Positions 6,507 to 13,849 of a stretch of DNA of 13,990 nt are shown piece by piece. The stretch covers positions 1-13,990 of the forward strand of contig DATBCD010000058.1 of assembly GCA_036270655.1 (NCBI GenBank), given 5' to 3'. The DNA is from VBCK01 sp036270655 (GTDB taxonomy: Bacteria > Pseudomonadota > Gammaproteobacteria > Burkholderiales > Burkholderiaceae_F). Numbering within the stretch: position 1 is the stretch's first letter; each line of letters opens with the position of its first letter. The position numbers and the translations under genes were made by a program. Under the pieces are notes generated by a model. The model was not told the DNA's origin. It ran no database searches and worked only from the letters and a program-made list of their open reading frames with translations.

Positions 6507-7613
6507 ATGAACACGTCTGGTTCTGTATTGACGAAGGCGTTTGTCGTTGTGCCTTTGATCGGCTGTCTGAGCGCTCTGGCTGGCACGCCGGCGCGTGGGC
6601 AAAGCTCCGATCAGGGGGAATTGGCGATCAAGGTGACCGAGGCCGACCGGGCGGCGGTGCAAAAGGCCGTTTCCGTGCGCCCGCACGCAAAACCACTGAA
6701 GGCGTCGGACGGATCGCGGGCCCGCGTTGTACCGATATCGTCCGCTCACTTAAGAGCGATGGCAGCCGCGGAGCAATCCGGGCAGGCCGCGCCCGCGGCG
6801 GCGCAGGTGCGATATCCGGCGGACCTGACTTTCCAGGGCGGTCCCACGGTGCAGTCCGCCCAGCAACACGCCATCTACATGCGTCCAAACGGCAGGTGCC
6901 GCGTCTCCAGGTGCTGGGGTGATCCGGAGGGTTTCCTGCGCGACCTGTCGCAGAGCGATTTCATACACGTGACCGACCAGTACGTCGGCGCCAGCGGCGG
7001 CAACCGCTACCCGGTCGGAGAGCACGCATCGGTCGGCTTTACGCCGCCCTTCAATTTCACGCCGCCGGCGGTGCCATTTACCGACGCGGACCTGCAGGCC
7101 GTGATTCATGCGGTGGCGTCCCGTACGGGCCAGACCGGGTATGGACACATCTACCACGTATTCCTGCCAGAAGGCACCGACGAGTGTTTCGATTCCACCT
7201 TCACGGTCTGCTACTCGCCCGACAACCTGAGCGCTTTTGCTTTCTGCGCCTATCACAACTTCGTCGACTTCGCCGATATCGGCCATGTGCTGTATTCGGT
7301 CGAACCGTTTCAGAATGTTCCGGGCTGCAACGATCCTCCGACCACCCCGAACGGTCAGCTGGTCGATTCGACCAACGACACGCTGTCGCACGAAACGTTC
7401 GAAACGATCACGGATCCTGACCTGGACGCCTGGTTCAACGGCGGCGGCAATCTGTCTCTGCTGGGCCAGGAGATCGGCGATGAGTGCGTGTTCATCGCGT
7501 CCGCAGGGAGCATCGTCTACGGGGATCCGGGCCTGTTCAGCGTTAACGAAAAGACCTACGCAGTGCAACCCGAGTTCGACAACGCGCACCACGCGTGCAC
7601 GATGGCGCCGTAG
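6507..7613 (+). CDS. Secreted EXORDIUM-like protein with SHExxE…TDP motif
   Basis: A 368-residue exported protein. The frame is open further upstream, but ATG 6507 has a GGAAGGAG ribosome binding site six bases before it and gives a normal signal peptide cut near ARG|QSS (residue 31). After a low-complexity Ala/Gln-rich linker, the mature domain begins at about YPADLTFQGGPTV and GFLRDLSQSDFIHVTDQYVG. Near the end lies SHETFETITDPDLDAWF (residues 294–310) followed by GQEIGDECVF. This resembles the SHE-x-x-E…T[DN]P…W…E[IL]GD-x-C signature that I associate with plant EXORDIUM/Phi-1 proteins and bacterial relatives; the assignment is from memory. The HExxE arrangement is close to a zinc-protease motif but lacks the second His, so protease activity is not claimed. 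Several Cys suggest disulphides in the export compartment. The gene ends in a hairpin, so it is probably monocistronic. Confidence 0.65.
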   Translation: MNTSGSVLTKAFVVVPLIGCLSALAGTPARGQSSDQGELAIKVTEADRAAVQKAVSVRPHAKPLKASDGSRARVVPISSAHLRAMAAAEQSGQAAPAAAQVRYPADLTFQGGPTVQSAQQHAIYMRPNGRCRVSRCWGDPEGFLRDLSQSDFIHVTDQYVGASGGNRYPVGEHASVGFTPPFNFTPPAVPFTDADLQAVIHAVASRTGQTGYGHIYHVFLPEGTDECFDSTFTVCYSPDNLSAFAFCAYHNFVDFADIGHVLYSVEPFQNVPGCNDPPTTPNGQLVDSTNDTLSHETFETITDPDLDAWFNGGGNLSLLGQEIGDECVFIASAGSIVYGDPGLFSVNEKTYAVQPEFDNAHHACTMAP

Positions 7614-7628
7614 TCGCGCGCATCGGCA

Positions 7629-7664
7629 AGCGCCGCTGCGCCGCCGACCCCGGCGCACGGCGCT
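7629..7664 (+). terminator. GC-rich hairpin after the EXORDIUM-like gene
   Basis: AGCGCCG (7629–7635) pairs with CGGCGCT (7658–7664), and TGCGCC (7637–7642) pairs with GGCGCA (7652–7657). This gives a 13-base-pair stem with one bulged C and a nine-base loop. It begins 15 bases after the stop codon. No T-run follows directly, so it is a candidate terminator or a transcript-stabilising hairpin. Confidence 0.5.
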
Positions 7665-7902
7665 GTCAGGTTGGACATTCCTTTGACACAACGGCACTTG
7701 ATGCCGCTGCGAGGGGACAGTGTCGCGCCATTGCGTGAAATTGGTACGTAATCGTCCTTATTACGCCGCCAAGCCGAACGCGCGATTTCGGTAATTTGTT
7801 CGACAGCAGACGCGCTACTCGCGCTTCATACAGCCGCTCCTGCCGGCCGCGTTGCGGGCGCTCAAGCCTGGAAGTCCCGCACCCTTCTGTAGGACGGAAA
7901 TC
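7665..7902 (+). promoter_or_regulatory. Upstream region of the first hydrolase gene, with an inverted repeat
   Basis: No gene is visible here. TTGACA at 7683–7688 is a perfect −35 hexamer but has no fitting −10 at 16–18 bases. CGTAAT (7747–7752) and ATTACG (7760–7765) form a perfect six-base inverted repeat with a seven-base spacer, a possible operator. The ribosome binding site of the hydrolase is the AGGACGG stretch at 7891–7897. Confidence 0.3.
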
Positions 7903-10041
7903 ATGGAAGACATTCGCCTTCTTCGCGCGGGCGTCGGAAGGATTGCGGCGATCGTTTGCACAATCGGTCTGCTGCTCGGTGTTCCTCTCGAGACTCACGC
8001 GCGCGTCACCAGGATCGCACTGAGTCCGCCCGTGCCCGCCTACTCGGGCGCGACATTCGGCGCCGTGGGGCAATACGAGCAGATCGACGGAATCGCCTAT
8101 GGCGAGATCGATCCAGCCGATCCTCTGAATGCGGTGATTCAGGATATCGAGCTGGCGCCGCGCAATGCGCGTGGGATGGTCGACTACTCGACCAAGGTCT
8201 CGATCCTGAAACCGGTCAACATCAGCGTCGGCAATCACGCGATGCTGCTCGAGATCGTCAATCGTGGGAACAAGCTGAACCTGACCACCTTCAACGTCGG
8301 CGCCAGCGGGACCACTGCGGGCGATGGATTTCTGGAAACCCAGGGCTTTACCCTCGCCTGGGTGGGCTGGCAGGCCGACCTGACGCCGCTGGCCAACCTG
8401 ATCACGATGTCGGCCCCGATCGCACACCATCGAAACGGAGGGACCATCACCGGACCCGTCCGGTCGGAGTTCATCATCGGCGCATCGACCACGAGCACAC
8501 CGCAAACACTCACGACGCAGCACATCCTGGCCGCTTCCAGCTCGAATACCGCCGGATATGCGACGGCGAGCCTGGACAACTCGCATGACACGCTGACGAT
8601 GCGGCAGCACCAGAACGACCCGCGCGTGCTCATTCCAAACAGCCAGTGGGCCTACGCCGACTGCACCACCACGCCGTTTCCCGGCGTGCCGGATCCGCAA
8701 AAGGTGTGTCTGAGGGGCGGATTCAACAGCGATCACATCTACGAGCTGCTGTATACCGCCCGCGATCCGATCGTGATGGGGCTGGGCCTGGCGGCGATTC
8801 GCGATGTGGCCAGCTTCCTGCGCCACGCCTCGCATGACGACGTAGGCACGGCCAATCCGCTGGCCGGGCAGATCCGCTGGTCGCTGCTCAACGGCATATC
8901 GCAAAGCGGGCGCCTGCTCAGAACCTTTCTTGAGCTGGGCTTCAACCGGGACGAGGAGTTCGGCAAGGTGTTCGACGGCATGCAGCCGCACATCGGCTCG
9001 GTGCGCAATTACATCAACGTCCGCTTCTCGCAGCCGGGGCGGCTGGCCGGCACCCAGCATACCGAGAAGCAGTATCCCGGCCCGGAAGGGCCGCTCACCT
9101 ACGGCAGGTCCTTCGACCCGTTCACCCGCGAAGAGGGCGGGCTGCTCGACCGCTGCGAGGAAACCAGGACGTGCCCGAAGATCATCCACACGATGAGCGA
9201 CATCGAGTACTGGGAATCTGCCGGTGCCTTCGACACGGTCGATGCTGCCGGAACGCAGGACCTCGATATCCCCGACAATGTCCGCATCTATCAATTCTCG
9301 AGCACCCAGCACGGCGGATTTTCGCCGGTGGCGCCGCTGCCGATACCCGGCGTGACCTCGACGGGCGTCTGCCAGCAGCTGCCCAATGCGAACTCCTACA
9401 CCTACAACCTGCGCGCATTGCTGGTCGCGCTGCTGAACTGGGTCGCGAAGGACATCGAACCGCCGCCCAGCCGGTATTCGACCCTGGAGAAGGGAACGCT
9501 GGTGCCGCCCGATGAAGTGGCCTTCCCCTCGATACCGAACGTGACCGGCCCGCACGGCATCTGGAACACCCGCCTGGTCTACGAACGCGGCGAGCGGTAC
9601 AAAGCGCAGGACGTGTCGGGCGTGATCTCGATCGAGCCGCCGATTGCGCGCGCCGAATATCCGACGCTGCTGCCGCAGGTGGACGCCGACGGCAACGATC
9701 TGGACGGGCTGCGCTCGGTCACGCTGATGGCGCCGCTTGGCACGTACACCGGGTGGAACGTGCGCCGCGCCGGCTTCAGCCAGGGCGATGCCTGTGATCT
9801 GACGGGCGGTTACGTTCCGTTCGCGCTGACCCACGCGCAGCGCAGGGCCTCGGGCGATCCCCGGCCCTCGTTGCAGGAGCGGTACGGCGATCTGACGCGT
9901 TACACGGCGGCCGCAAAGGCGGCGGCCGCGCACCTGACCGAGCACGGTTACCTGCTGCACTCGGACGAGGCGGCGGCCGTGACGTCCGCGGTGAATCAGG
10001 CGCAGCAAGCCGGACTTGTGCTGCAATCGGCTGGCCAGTGA
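7903..10041 (+). CDS. Secreted alpha/beta hydrolase (Abhydrolase_10-type), copy A
   Basis: A 712-residue exported hydrolase. The start at ATG 7903 follows AGGACGG and gives a signal peptide cut near THA|RV (residue 33). The family pattern of large alpha/beta-hydrolase-domain proteins (PF20091 type) is seen in order: FGAVGQYEQIDGIAYGEIDP, then LLEIVNRGNK, then FTLAWVGWQADL; the likely nucleophile elbow GISQSGR has Ser333; then VFDGMQPHIGSVRN, then IEYW with Glu435; the likely catalytic His470 lies in STQHGG; then GWNVRRAGF. The elbow form G-x-S-x-x-G is like that of CocE-type esterases. Likely an exported esterase or acyl hydrolase; the substrate cannot be read. A close paralogue lies on the opposite strand at 11480–13591, and a strong hairpin follows the stop. 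The long open frame on its − strand is a composition artefact. Confidence 0.88.
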   Translation: MEDIRLLRAGVGRIAAIVCTIGLLLGVPLETHARVTRIALSPPVPAYSGATFGAVGQYEQIDGIAYGEIDPADPLNAVIQDIELAPRNARGMVDYSTKVSILKPVNISVGNHAMLLEIVNRGNKLNLTTFNVGASGTTAGDGFLETQGFTLAWVGWQADLTPLANLITMSAPIAHHRNGGTITGPVRSEFIIGASTTSTPQTLTTQHILAASSSNTAGYATASLDNSHDTLTMRQHQNDPRVLIPNSQWAYADCTTTPFPGVPDPQKVCLRGGFNSDHIYELLYTARDPIVMGLGLAAIRDVASFLRHASHDDVGTANPLAGQIRWSLLNGISQSGRLLRTFLELGFNRDEEFGKVFDGMQPHIGSVRNYINVRFSQPGRLAGTQHTEKQYPGPEGPLTYGRSFDPFTREEGGLLDRCEETRTCPKIIHTMSDIEYWESAGAFDTVDAAGTQDLDIPDNVRIYQFSSTQHGGFSPVAPLPIPGVTSTGVCQQLPNANSYTYNLRALLVALLNWVAKDIEPPPSRYSTLEKGTLVPPDEVAFPSIPNVTGPHGIWNTRLVYERGERYKAQDVSGVISIEPPIARAEYPTLLPQVDADGNDLDGLRSVTLMAPLGTYTGWNVRRAGFSQGDACDLTGGYVPFALTHAQRRASGDPRPSLQERYGDLTRYTAAAKAAAAHLTEHGYLLHSDEAAAVTSAVNQAQQAGLVLQSAGQ

Positions 10042-10051
10042 TACCGAGGTA

Positions 10052-10084
10052 ATCGGCACGCCCGGGACCCCCGGGCATGCCGAT
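10052..10084 (+). terminator. Strong hairpin after hydrolase copy A
   Basis: ATCGGCACGCCCGGG (10052–10066) pairs with CCCGGGCATGCCGAT (10070–10084) across a three-base loop, giving 15 positions with one C·A mismatch. It starts 10 bases after the stop codon at 10041. A short TTTT occurs about 15 bases later (10099–10102), so this is a good but not textbook intrinsic terminator. It isolates the hydrolase from the TIGR03118 gene. Confidence 0.6.
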
Positions 10085-10260
10085 CAGCCGCCCTCCCGTT
10101 TTGTCCGTTCCGACTTGTCCGCGGTCCTGCGCAGCCGCGCGACGGTGCGCCGAAACCGGTCTTTTTGTAGCCGTTGCGTAACACGCCGTAATGCATCCGG
10201 TTTGAACTCATCCGCTATTGCGTGGCTCTAACCGCCACCTTAACGCAGGTGGAGGTATCA
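10085..10260 (+). promoter_or_regulatory. Upstream region of the TIGR03118 gene
   Basis: No gene is visible. It contains TTGCGTAAC (10174 region) and CGTAAT close together, elements also found upstream of hydrolase copy A. TTGAAC at 10202–10207 could be a −35, but the only −10-like hexamer (TCTAAC) is 19 bases away. The ribosome binding site GGAGG at 10251–10255, five bases before ATG 10261, is strong and fixes the start. Confidence 0.25.
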
Positions 10261-11430
10261 ATGAACCGGATGACCAGCCAGCTTGCGCCCGCGGTCATGA
10301 TCGCTGCTTCAACCCTGTTCACAACGGCAGTAAGCGCCCAGGATGGCGAGCATCGCAACGCGTACGCAGTCACTCACCTGACTTCGGACATCCCGGGCGC
10401 GGCGGCCAACCCGGACCCGGTTCTTCAGAACGCCTGGGGGATCGCGTTCTCGCCCGCCGCCAGCCCCTTCTGGGTCAACGACAACTTCAACGGCTGTTCG
10501 ACGCTGTACGACGGGGCCGGCGTGATCACTCCGCTGAAAGTGAAAATCCCCCTGCCGGGGGGCGTCGTGGCGCCGGCCACCTGCACCCACATCGATCCGA
10601 ACAATCCTCCGACTCTGACTCCCGCGGCGCCCACCGGAATCATCTGGAACCCGTCCAACAAGTTCCTCGTGCCGGGGACGGCCACCCAGGCGTCTTTCAT
10701 CTTCGCCACCGAGGACGGCACCATTTCCGCCTGGGCCGGCGGTCTGACTCCTTTCGACACCGCGGTGCTGGCGGCCGACAATTCCGCCCATCCAACCGTT
10801 GCCGGCGGGGCCGTGTACAAGGCCCTGGTCTTTGCCGTCAACGCCAACGGCGCCCGCCTTTTCGCAACCAACTTCCGCGCCGGCACGATCGACGTGTTCT
10901 CACCGACAGGACCCAATGGCACCTATGTGCTGACGACCACCGACGGCGGGTTCACGGACCCGGAGATTCCGGCCGGATTTGCGCCGTTCGGCATGCAGCT
11001 CATCGACGGCGACTTGTTCGTCACTTACGCCAGGCAGAACGCGCTGAAACACGATGACGTAGCCGGGCCGGGCAATGGCTTTGTCGACGTGTTCGACACG
11101 GATGGCCACCTGCTGCGGCGGTTCGCGAGCCAGGGGCACCTGAACTCGCCTTGGGGCGTCGCGCAGGCCTCCTACAACTTCGGCAGATTCGGCGGTGCCA
11201 TTTTGATCGGCAATTTTGGCGACGGCCAGATCAATGCGTACGATTCGCGCGGGCACTTTCTCGATGCCCTGCAGGACGACAACGGCCAGCCGATCGTGAT
11301 CGACGGCCTGTGGACGTTGACGCTGGGCGGCGGTCTTCACTCCAGCCCGGACACGCTCTTCTTCGCTGCCGGCCCGAACCACGAGACGGACGGCGCATTC
11401 GGGACGATCACGCCGATCGATCCCAATTGA
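10261..11430 (+). CDS. TIGR03118 family secreted protein
   Basis: A 389-residue exported protein of the TIGR03118 family (uncharacterised, repeat-rich, probably beta-propeller-like). The start is set by GGAGG five bases upstream. The signal peptide is cut near VSA|QDG (residue 26). Landmarks, in order, are ITSDIPG-like LTSDIPGAAANPDPVLQNAWG, then SPFWVNDNFNGCSTLYDG, then PTGIIWNPSNKFLV, then FIFATEDGTISAW, then FATNFRAGTIDVFSP, then GNGFVDVFDTDGHLLRRFAS, then ILIGNFGDGQINAYDSRG, ending LFFAAGPNHETDGAFGTI. The repeated G-x-I-x-x-(F/Y/W) strand pattern suits an NHL-like propeller. It lies between two inverted hydrolase copies and ends in a hairpin. No catalytic residue is evident; a carbohydrate- or surface-binding or a lactonase-like role would be guesswork. 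Confidence 0.9.
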   Translation: MNRMTSQLAPAVMIAASTLFTTAVSAQDGEHRNAYAVTHLTSDIPGAAANPDPVLQNAWGIAFSPAASPFWVNDNFNGCSTLYDGAGVITPLKVKIPLPGGVVAPATCTHIDPNNPPTLTPAAPTGIIWNPSNKFLVPGTATQASFIFATEDGTISAWAGGLTPFDTAVLAADNSAHPTVAGGAVYKALVFAVNANGARLFATNFRAGTIDVFSPTGPNGTYVLTTTDGGFTDPEIPAGFAPFGMQLIDGDLFVTYARQNALKHDDVAGPGNGFVDVFDTDGHLLRRFASQGHLNSPWGVAQASYNFGRFGGAILIGNFGDGQINAYDSRGHFLDALQDDNGQPIVIDGLWTLTLGGGLHSSPDTLFFAAGPNHETDGAFGTITPIDPN

Positions 11431-11436
11431 TCACGC

Positions 11437-11466
11437 GCGCAGGGCCGGCTGCGCCGGCCCATGCGC
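11437..11466. terminator. Bidirectional hairpin between convergent stops
   Basis: GGGCCGGC (11442–11449) and GCCGGCCC (11453–11460) form a perfect eight-base stem with loop TGC. It extends by GCGCA (11437–11441) and TGCGC (11462–11466) with one bulged A at 11461, for a total of 13 pairs. It lies in the 49-base gap between the stop of the TIGR03118 gene (11430) and that of hydrolase copy B (11480), so it can act for both transcripts. T-runs are absent. Confidence 0.55.
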
Positions 11467-11479
11467 CGCCCCGGCTGCG

Positions 11480-13591
11480 TCACCTCTCGGGCAGAATGAC
11501 CAGTCCGGCTTGCTGTGCTTGATTGACCGCGGACGCGACCGCCGCCGCCTCGTCCGCGGGCAACAGATAGCCGAGACTGGCCAGGTGCGCCGCTGCGGCC
11601 GTCACCACCTGCGTAAAGCCCGACAGGCTCCGGTAGCGCTCCTGCAGCGACCGCCGCACATCGCTGGTCGCCAGGCGCTGCGCCGCCGTCGAAGCGAACG
11701 GAATGTAGCTGCCGATCAGATCGCAGGCATCGCCCTGGCTGAAGCCGGCGCGGCGCACGTTCCAACCCGTGTACGTACCCAGCGGCGCCATCAGCGTCAC
11801 CGAACGCAGCCCGTCCAGGTCGTTGCCATCGGCGTCCACCTGTGGCAGCAGCGCCGGATATTCGGTGCCTGCAATCGGCGGTTCGATCGAGATGACGCCC
11901 GACACGTCGTGCGCCCTGTACCGCTCGCCTCGTTGATAGACGAAGCGGGTGTTCCAGATGCCCTGCGGGCCGGTCACGTTCGGGATGGACGGGAAGGCCA
12001 CTTTGGCCGCAGGCACCAGCGTTCCCCTGGCAAGGCTCGAATACACGCTGGGCGGCGGATTGACGCCCTTTGCAACCCAGTTCAGCAGCGCGACCAGCAA
12101 TGCGCGCATGTGGTAGGTGTACGAGTTCGTATTGGGCAGCTGTTCGCAGATGCCGGTCGAAGTCGGTAGCGGCGCCACCGGCGAAAAGCCGCCGTGCTGC
12201 GTGCTCGCAAACTGATAGATGCGGACATTCTGCGGGATGACGAGGTCCTGGGTTCCAGTCGGATCGACCGTGTCGAAGGCACCGGAGGATTCCCAGTACT
12301 CGATATCGCTCATCGTGTGGACGATCTTCGGGCAGGTGCTGGTCTGCTCGCACCGGTCGAGCAGTCCGCGCGCTTCCTCGTCACCGGTGAACGGGTCGAA
12401 GGATGTGCCGTACGACAGCGGCCCTTCCGGCCCGGGGTACTGCTTCTCGGTGTGCTGGGTGCCGGCCAGCCGCCCCGGCTGCGCGAAGCGGACGTTGATG
12501 TAGTTGCGCACCGCGCCGATGTGCGGATGCATGCCGTCGAAAACCCGGCGCGACTGCTCGTCCTGATTGAAGCCCAGCTGCAGAAAGGTCCTGAGCAGGC
12601 GCCCGGCTTGCGAGACGCCGTTCAGCAGCGACCACTGGATCTGGCCTGCCAGTGGATTGGGAGACCCCACATCATCGGCCGACGCATTGCGCAGAAAGGC
12701 GCCTGCATCCCGGATGGCCGCCAGGCCGAGACCCATCACGATCGGATTTTTGGCGGTATACAGCAGCTCGTAGATATGATCGGTGTCGAACCCGTTCTTC
12801 AGGCACACCTTCTGCGGATCCGGTGCGCCGGGAAACGGCGTGATGGTGCAGTCGGCATAGGCCCACTGGTTGTTTGGAATGACGACCCGAGCGTCGTTCT
12901 GGTGCTGCCGCATCGTCAGCGTGTCATGCGAGTTGTCCAGGCTCACCGTCGGATATCCGCGCGTGTTAGAGCTGGAATCGGCCAGAATGGGTTGTGTCGT
13001 GGCCGGCGCGCTCAAGATGAACTCCGAGCGCACCGGTCCCGTGATGGCACCGCCGCCGCTCTGCTGCGCGATCGGGGCCGACATCGTGATCAGGTCAGGC
13101 AGCGGCGTCAGGTCGGCCTGCCAGCCCACCCAGACGAGCGTGAAGCCCTGAGCTTCCAGAAATCCGTCGCCCTGCGGGTTGGCCGCGGTGGCGCCGACGT
13201 TGAACAGGCCGGGATCGAGCTTGTTTCCGCGATTGACGATCTCGAGCAGCATCGCGTGATTGCCCAGGCTCATGTTGACCGGCTTCAGGATCGAGACCCT
13301 GGTCGAATACTCGACCATTCCCCTGGCGTTGCGTGGCGCCAGCCCGATATCCTGAATCACGGCGTTCAGCGGGGCGGCCGGATCGAGCTCGCCGTAGGCG
13401 ATTCCGTCGATCTGCTCGTATTGCCCCACGGCTCCGAAAGTCGCGCTGCCGTATGGAAAGGCAGGCGCACCCAGAACGATCCTGGTCACGCGCGCGTGAG
13501 CCTCGGGACACAGACAGGACAGAAGACCTGCGATGCACGCAATGGCGGCAGCCTTTCGGGTGCCGGCACGAGGAACGCGAACGTTCGCCAT
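11480..13591 (-). CDS. Secreted alpha/beta hydrolase (Abhydrolase_10-type), copy B
   Basis: A 703-residue close paralogue of copy A on the opposite strand. ATG 13591 is chosen because a strong GGAGGAGG site precedes it; the frame extends 13 codons upstream without better signals. The signal peptide is cut near AHA|RV. The landmarks match copy A: FGAVGQYEQIDGIAYGELDP; the elbow GVSQAGR with Ser327; VFDGMHPHIGAVRN; IEYW with Glu431; STQHGG with His466; GWNVRRAGF. By eye most residues are identical to copy A. It lacks a few residues after the signal region (TTQP… versus a longer TTSTPQT… stretch) and in the PVAPLP–TSTG loop, while it gains two residues in FTGDEEARGLL. Same predicted chemistry, an exported esterase-like hydrolase; the differing surface loops could change substrate range. 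Convergent with the TIGR03118 gene. Confidence 0.88.
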   Translation of the reverse strand: MANVRVPRAGTRKAAAIACIAGLLSCLCPEAHARVTRIVLGAPAFPYGSATFGAVGQYEQIDGIAYGELDPAAPLNAVIQDIGLAPRNARGMVEYSTRVSILKPVNMSLGNHAMLLEIVNRGNKLDPGLFNVGATAANPQGDGFLEAQGFTLVWVGWQADLTPLPDLITMSAPIAQQSGGGAITGPVRSEFILSAPATTQPILADSSSNTRGYPTVSLDNSHDTLTMRQHQNDARVVIPNNQWAYADCTITPFPGAPDPQKVCLKNGFDTDHIYELLYTAKNPIVMGLGLAAIRDAGAFLRNASADDVGSPNPLAGQIQWSLLNGVSQAGRLLRTFLQLGFNQDEQSRRVFDGMHPHIGAVRNYINVRFAQPGRLAGTQHTEKQYPGPEGPLSYGTSFDPFTGDEEARGLLDRCEQTSTCPKIVHTMSDIEYWESSGAFDTVDPTGTQDLVIPQNVRIYQFASTQHGGFSPVAPLPTSTGICEQLPNTNSYTYHMRALLVALLNWVAKGVNPPPSVYSSLARGTLVPAAKVAFPSIPNVTGPQGIWNTRFVYQRGERYRAHDVSGVISIEPPIAGTEYPALLPQVDADGNDLDGLRSVTLMAPLGTYTGWNVRRAGFSQGDACDLIGSYIPFASTAAQRLATSDVRRSLQERYRSLSGFTQVVTAAAAHLASLGYLLPADEAAAVASAVNQAQQAGLVILPER

Positions 13592-13700
13592 ACTCCACCT
13601 CCTCCGAAAGTCGCAAGACTGAGAGCACACAAGCTACCGGATTTGCAACGTTGCGCTCAAGCTGTTACGAGTTTTTTTCTCAACTCAAGTGCCGGGTTGT
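13592..13700 (-). promoter_or_regulatory. Candidate promoter and palindrome upstream of hydrolase copy B
   Basis: On the − strand an A-tract (complement of 13672–13678) is followed by TTGAGC (13660–13655, four of six −35 matches) and, 18 bases on, TAGCTT (13636–13631, weak −10). The perfect palindrome GCAACGTTGC (13645–13654) lies between the two hexamers, a position where a repressor would block transcription. Only the palindrome is certain; the promoter call is tentative. Confidence 0.3.
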
Positions 13701-13726
13701 GCAGCGCGCAGAGCGTTCAATCTGGA

Positions 13727-13849
13727 GGGTAAACCCGACTATTTTGTATTTACGCAGGTTTCCCGGACCACCGTACAGGGGTCACTACGTACGCGAAGAA
13801 GGCCCGTTGGACGGAAAGGGGGGAAGCTCTGTGGGGTGAAACCCGACTA
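13727..13849 (+). repeat. Short imperfect direct repeat
   Basis: GGGTAAACCCGACTA (13727–13741) and GGGTGAAACCCGACTA (ending 13849) are the same apart from one inserted G; AAACCCGACTA is exact in both (13731–13741 and 13839–13849). They are 108 bases apart. Each also contains the small inverted pair GGGT/ACCC. Origin unknown. Confidence 0.6.

Noticed and set aside
7389..7403. Zinc metalloprotease HExxH site in the EXORDIUM-like protein
   Set aside because: The second position is Glu, not His (HETFE), so the protease motif is incomplete.
7683..7688. Perfect TTGACA as promoter of hydrolase A
   Set aside because: No −10-like hexamer occurs 16–18 bases downstream, so I do not call it a promoter.
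7666..10059. 797-codon open frame on the − strand
   Set aside because: It is the antisense shadow of hydrolase copy A. Its product is Arg/Gly/Val/His-rich without domain patterns, while the + strand frame has a signal peptide, catalytic motifs and a ribosome site.
12194..13732. 512-codon open frame on the + strand
   Set aside because: It is the same shadow over hydrolase copy B; its peptide resembles the antisense product of copy A, as expected from paralogous templates.
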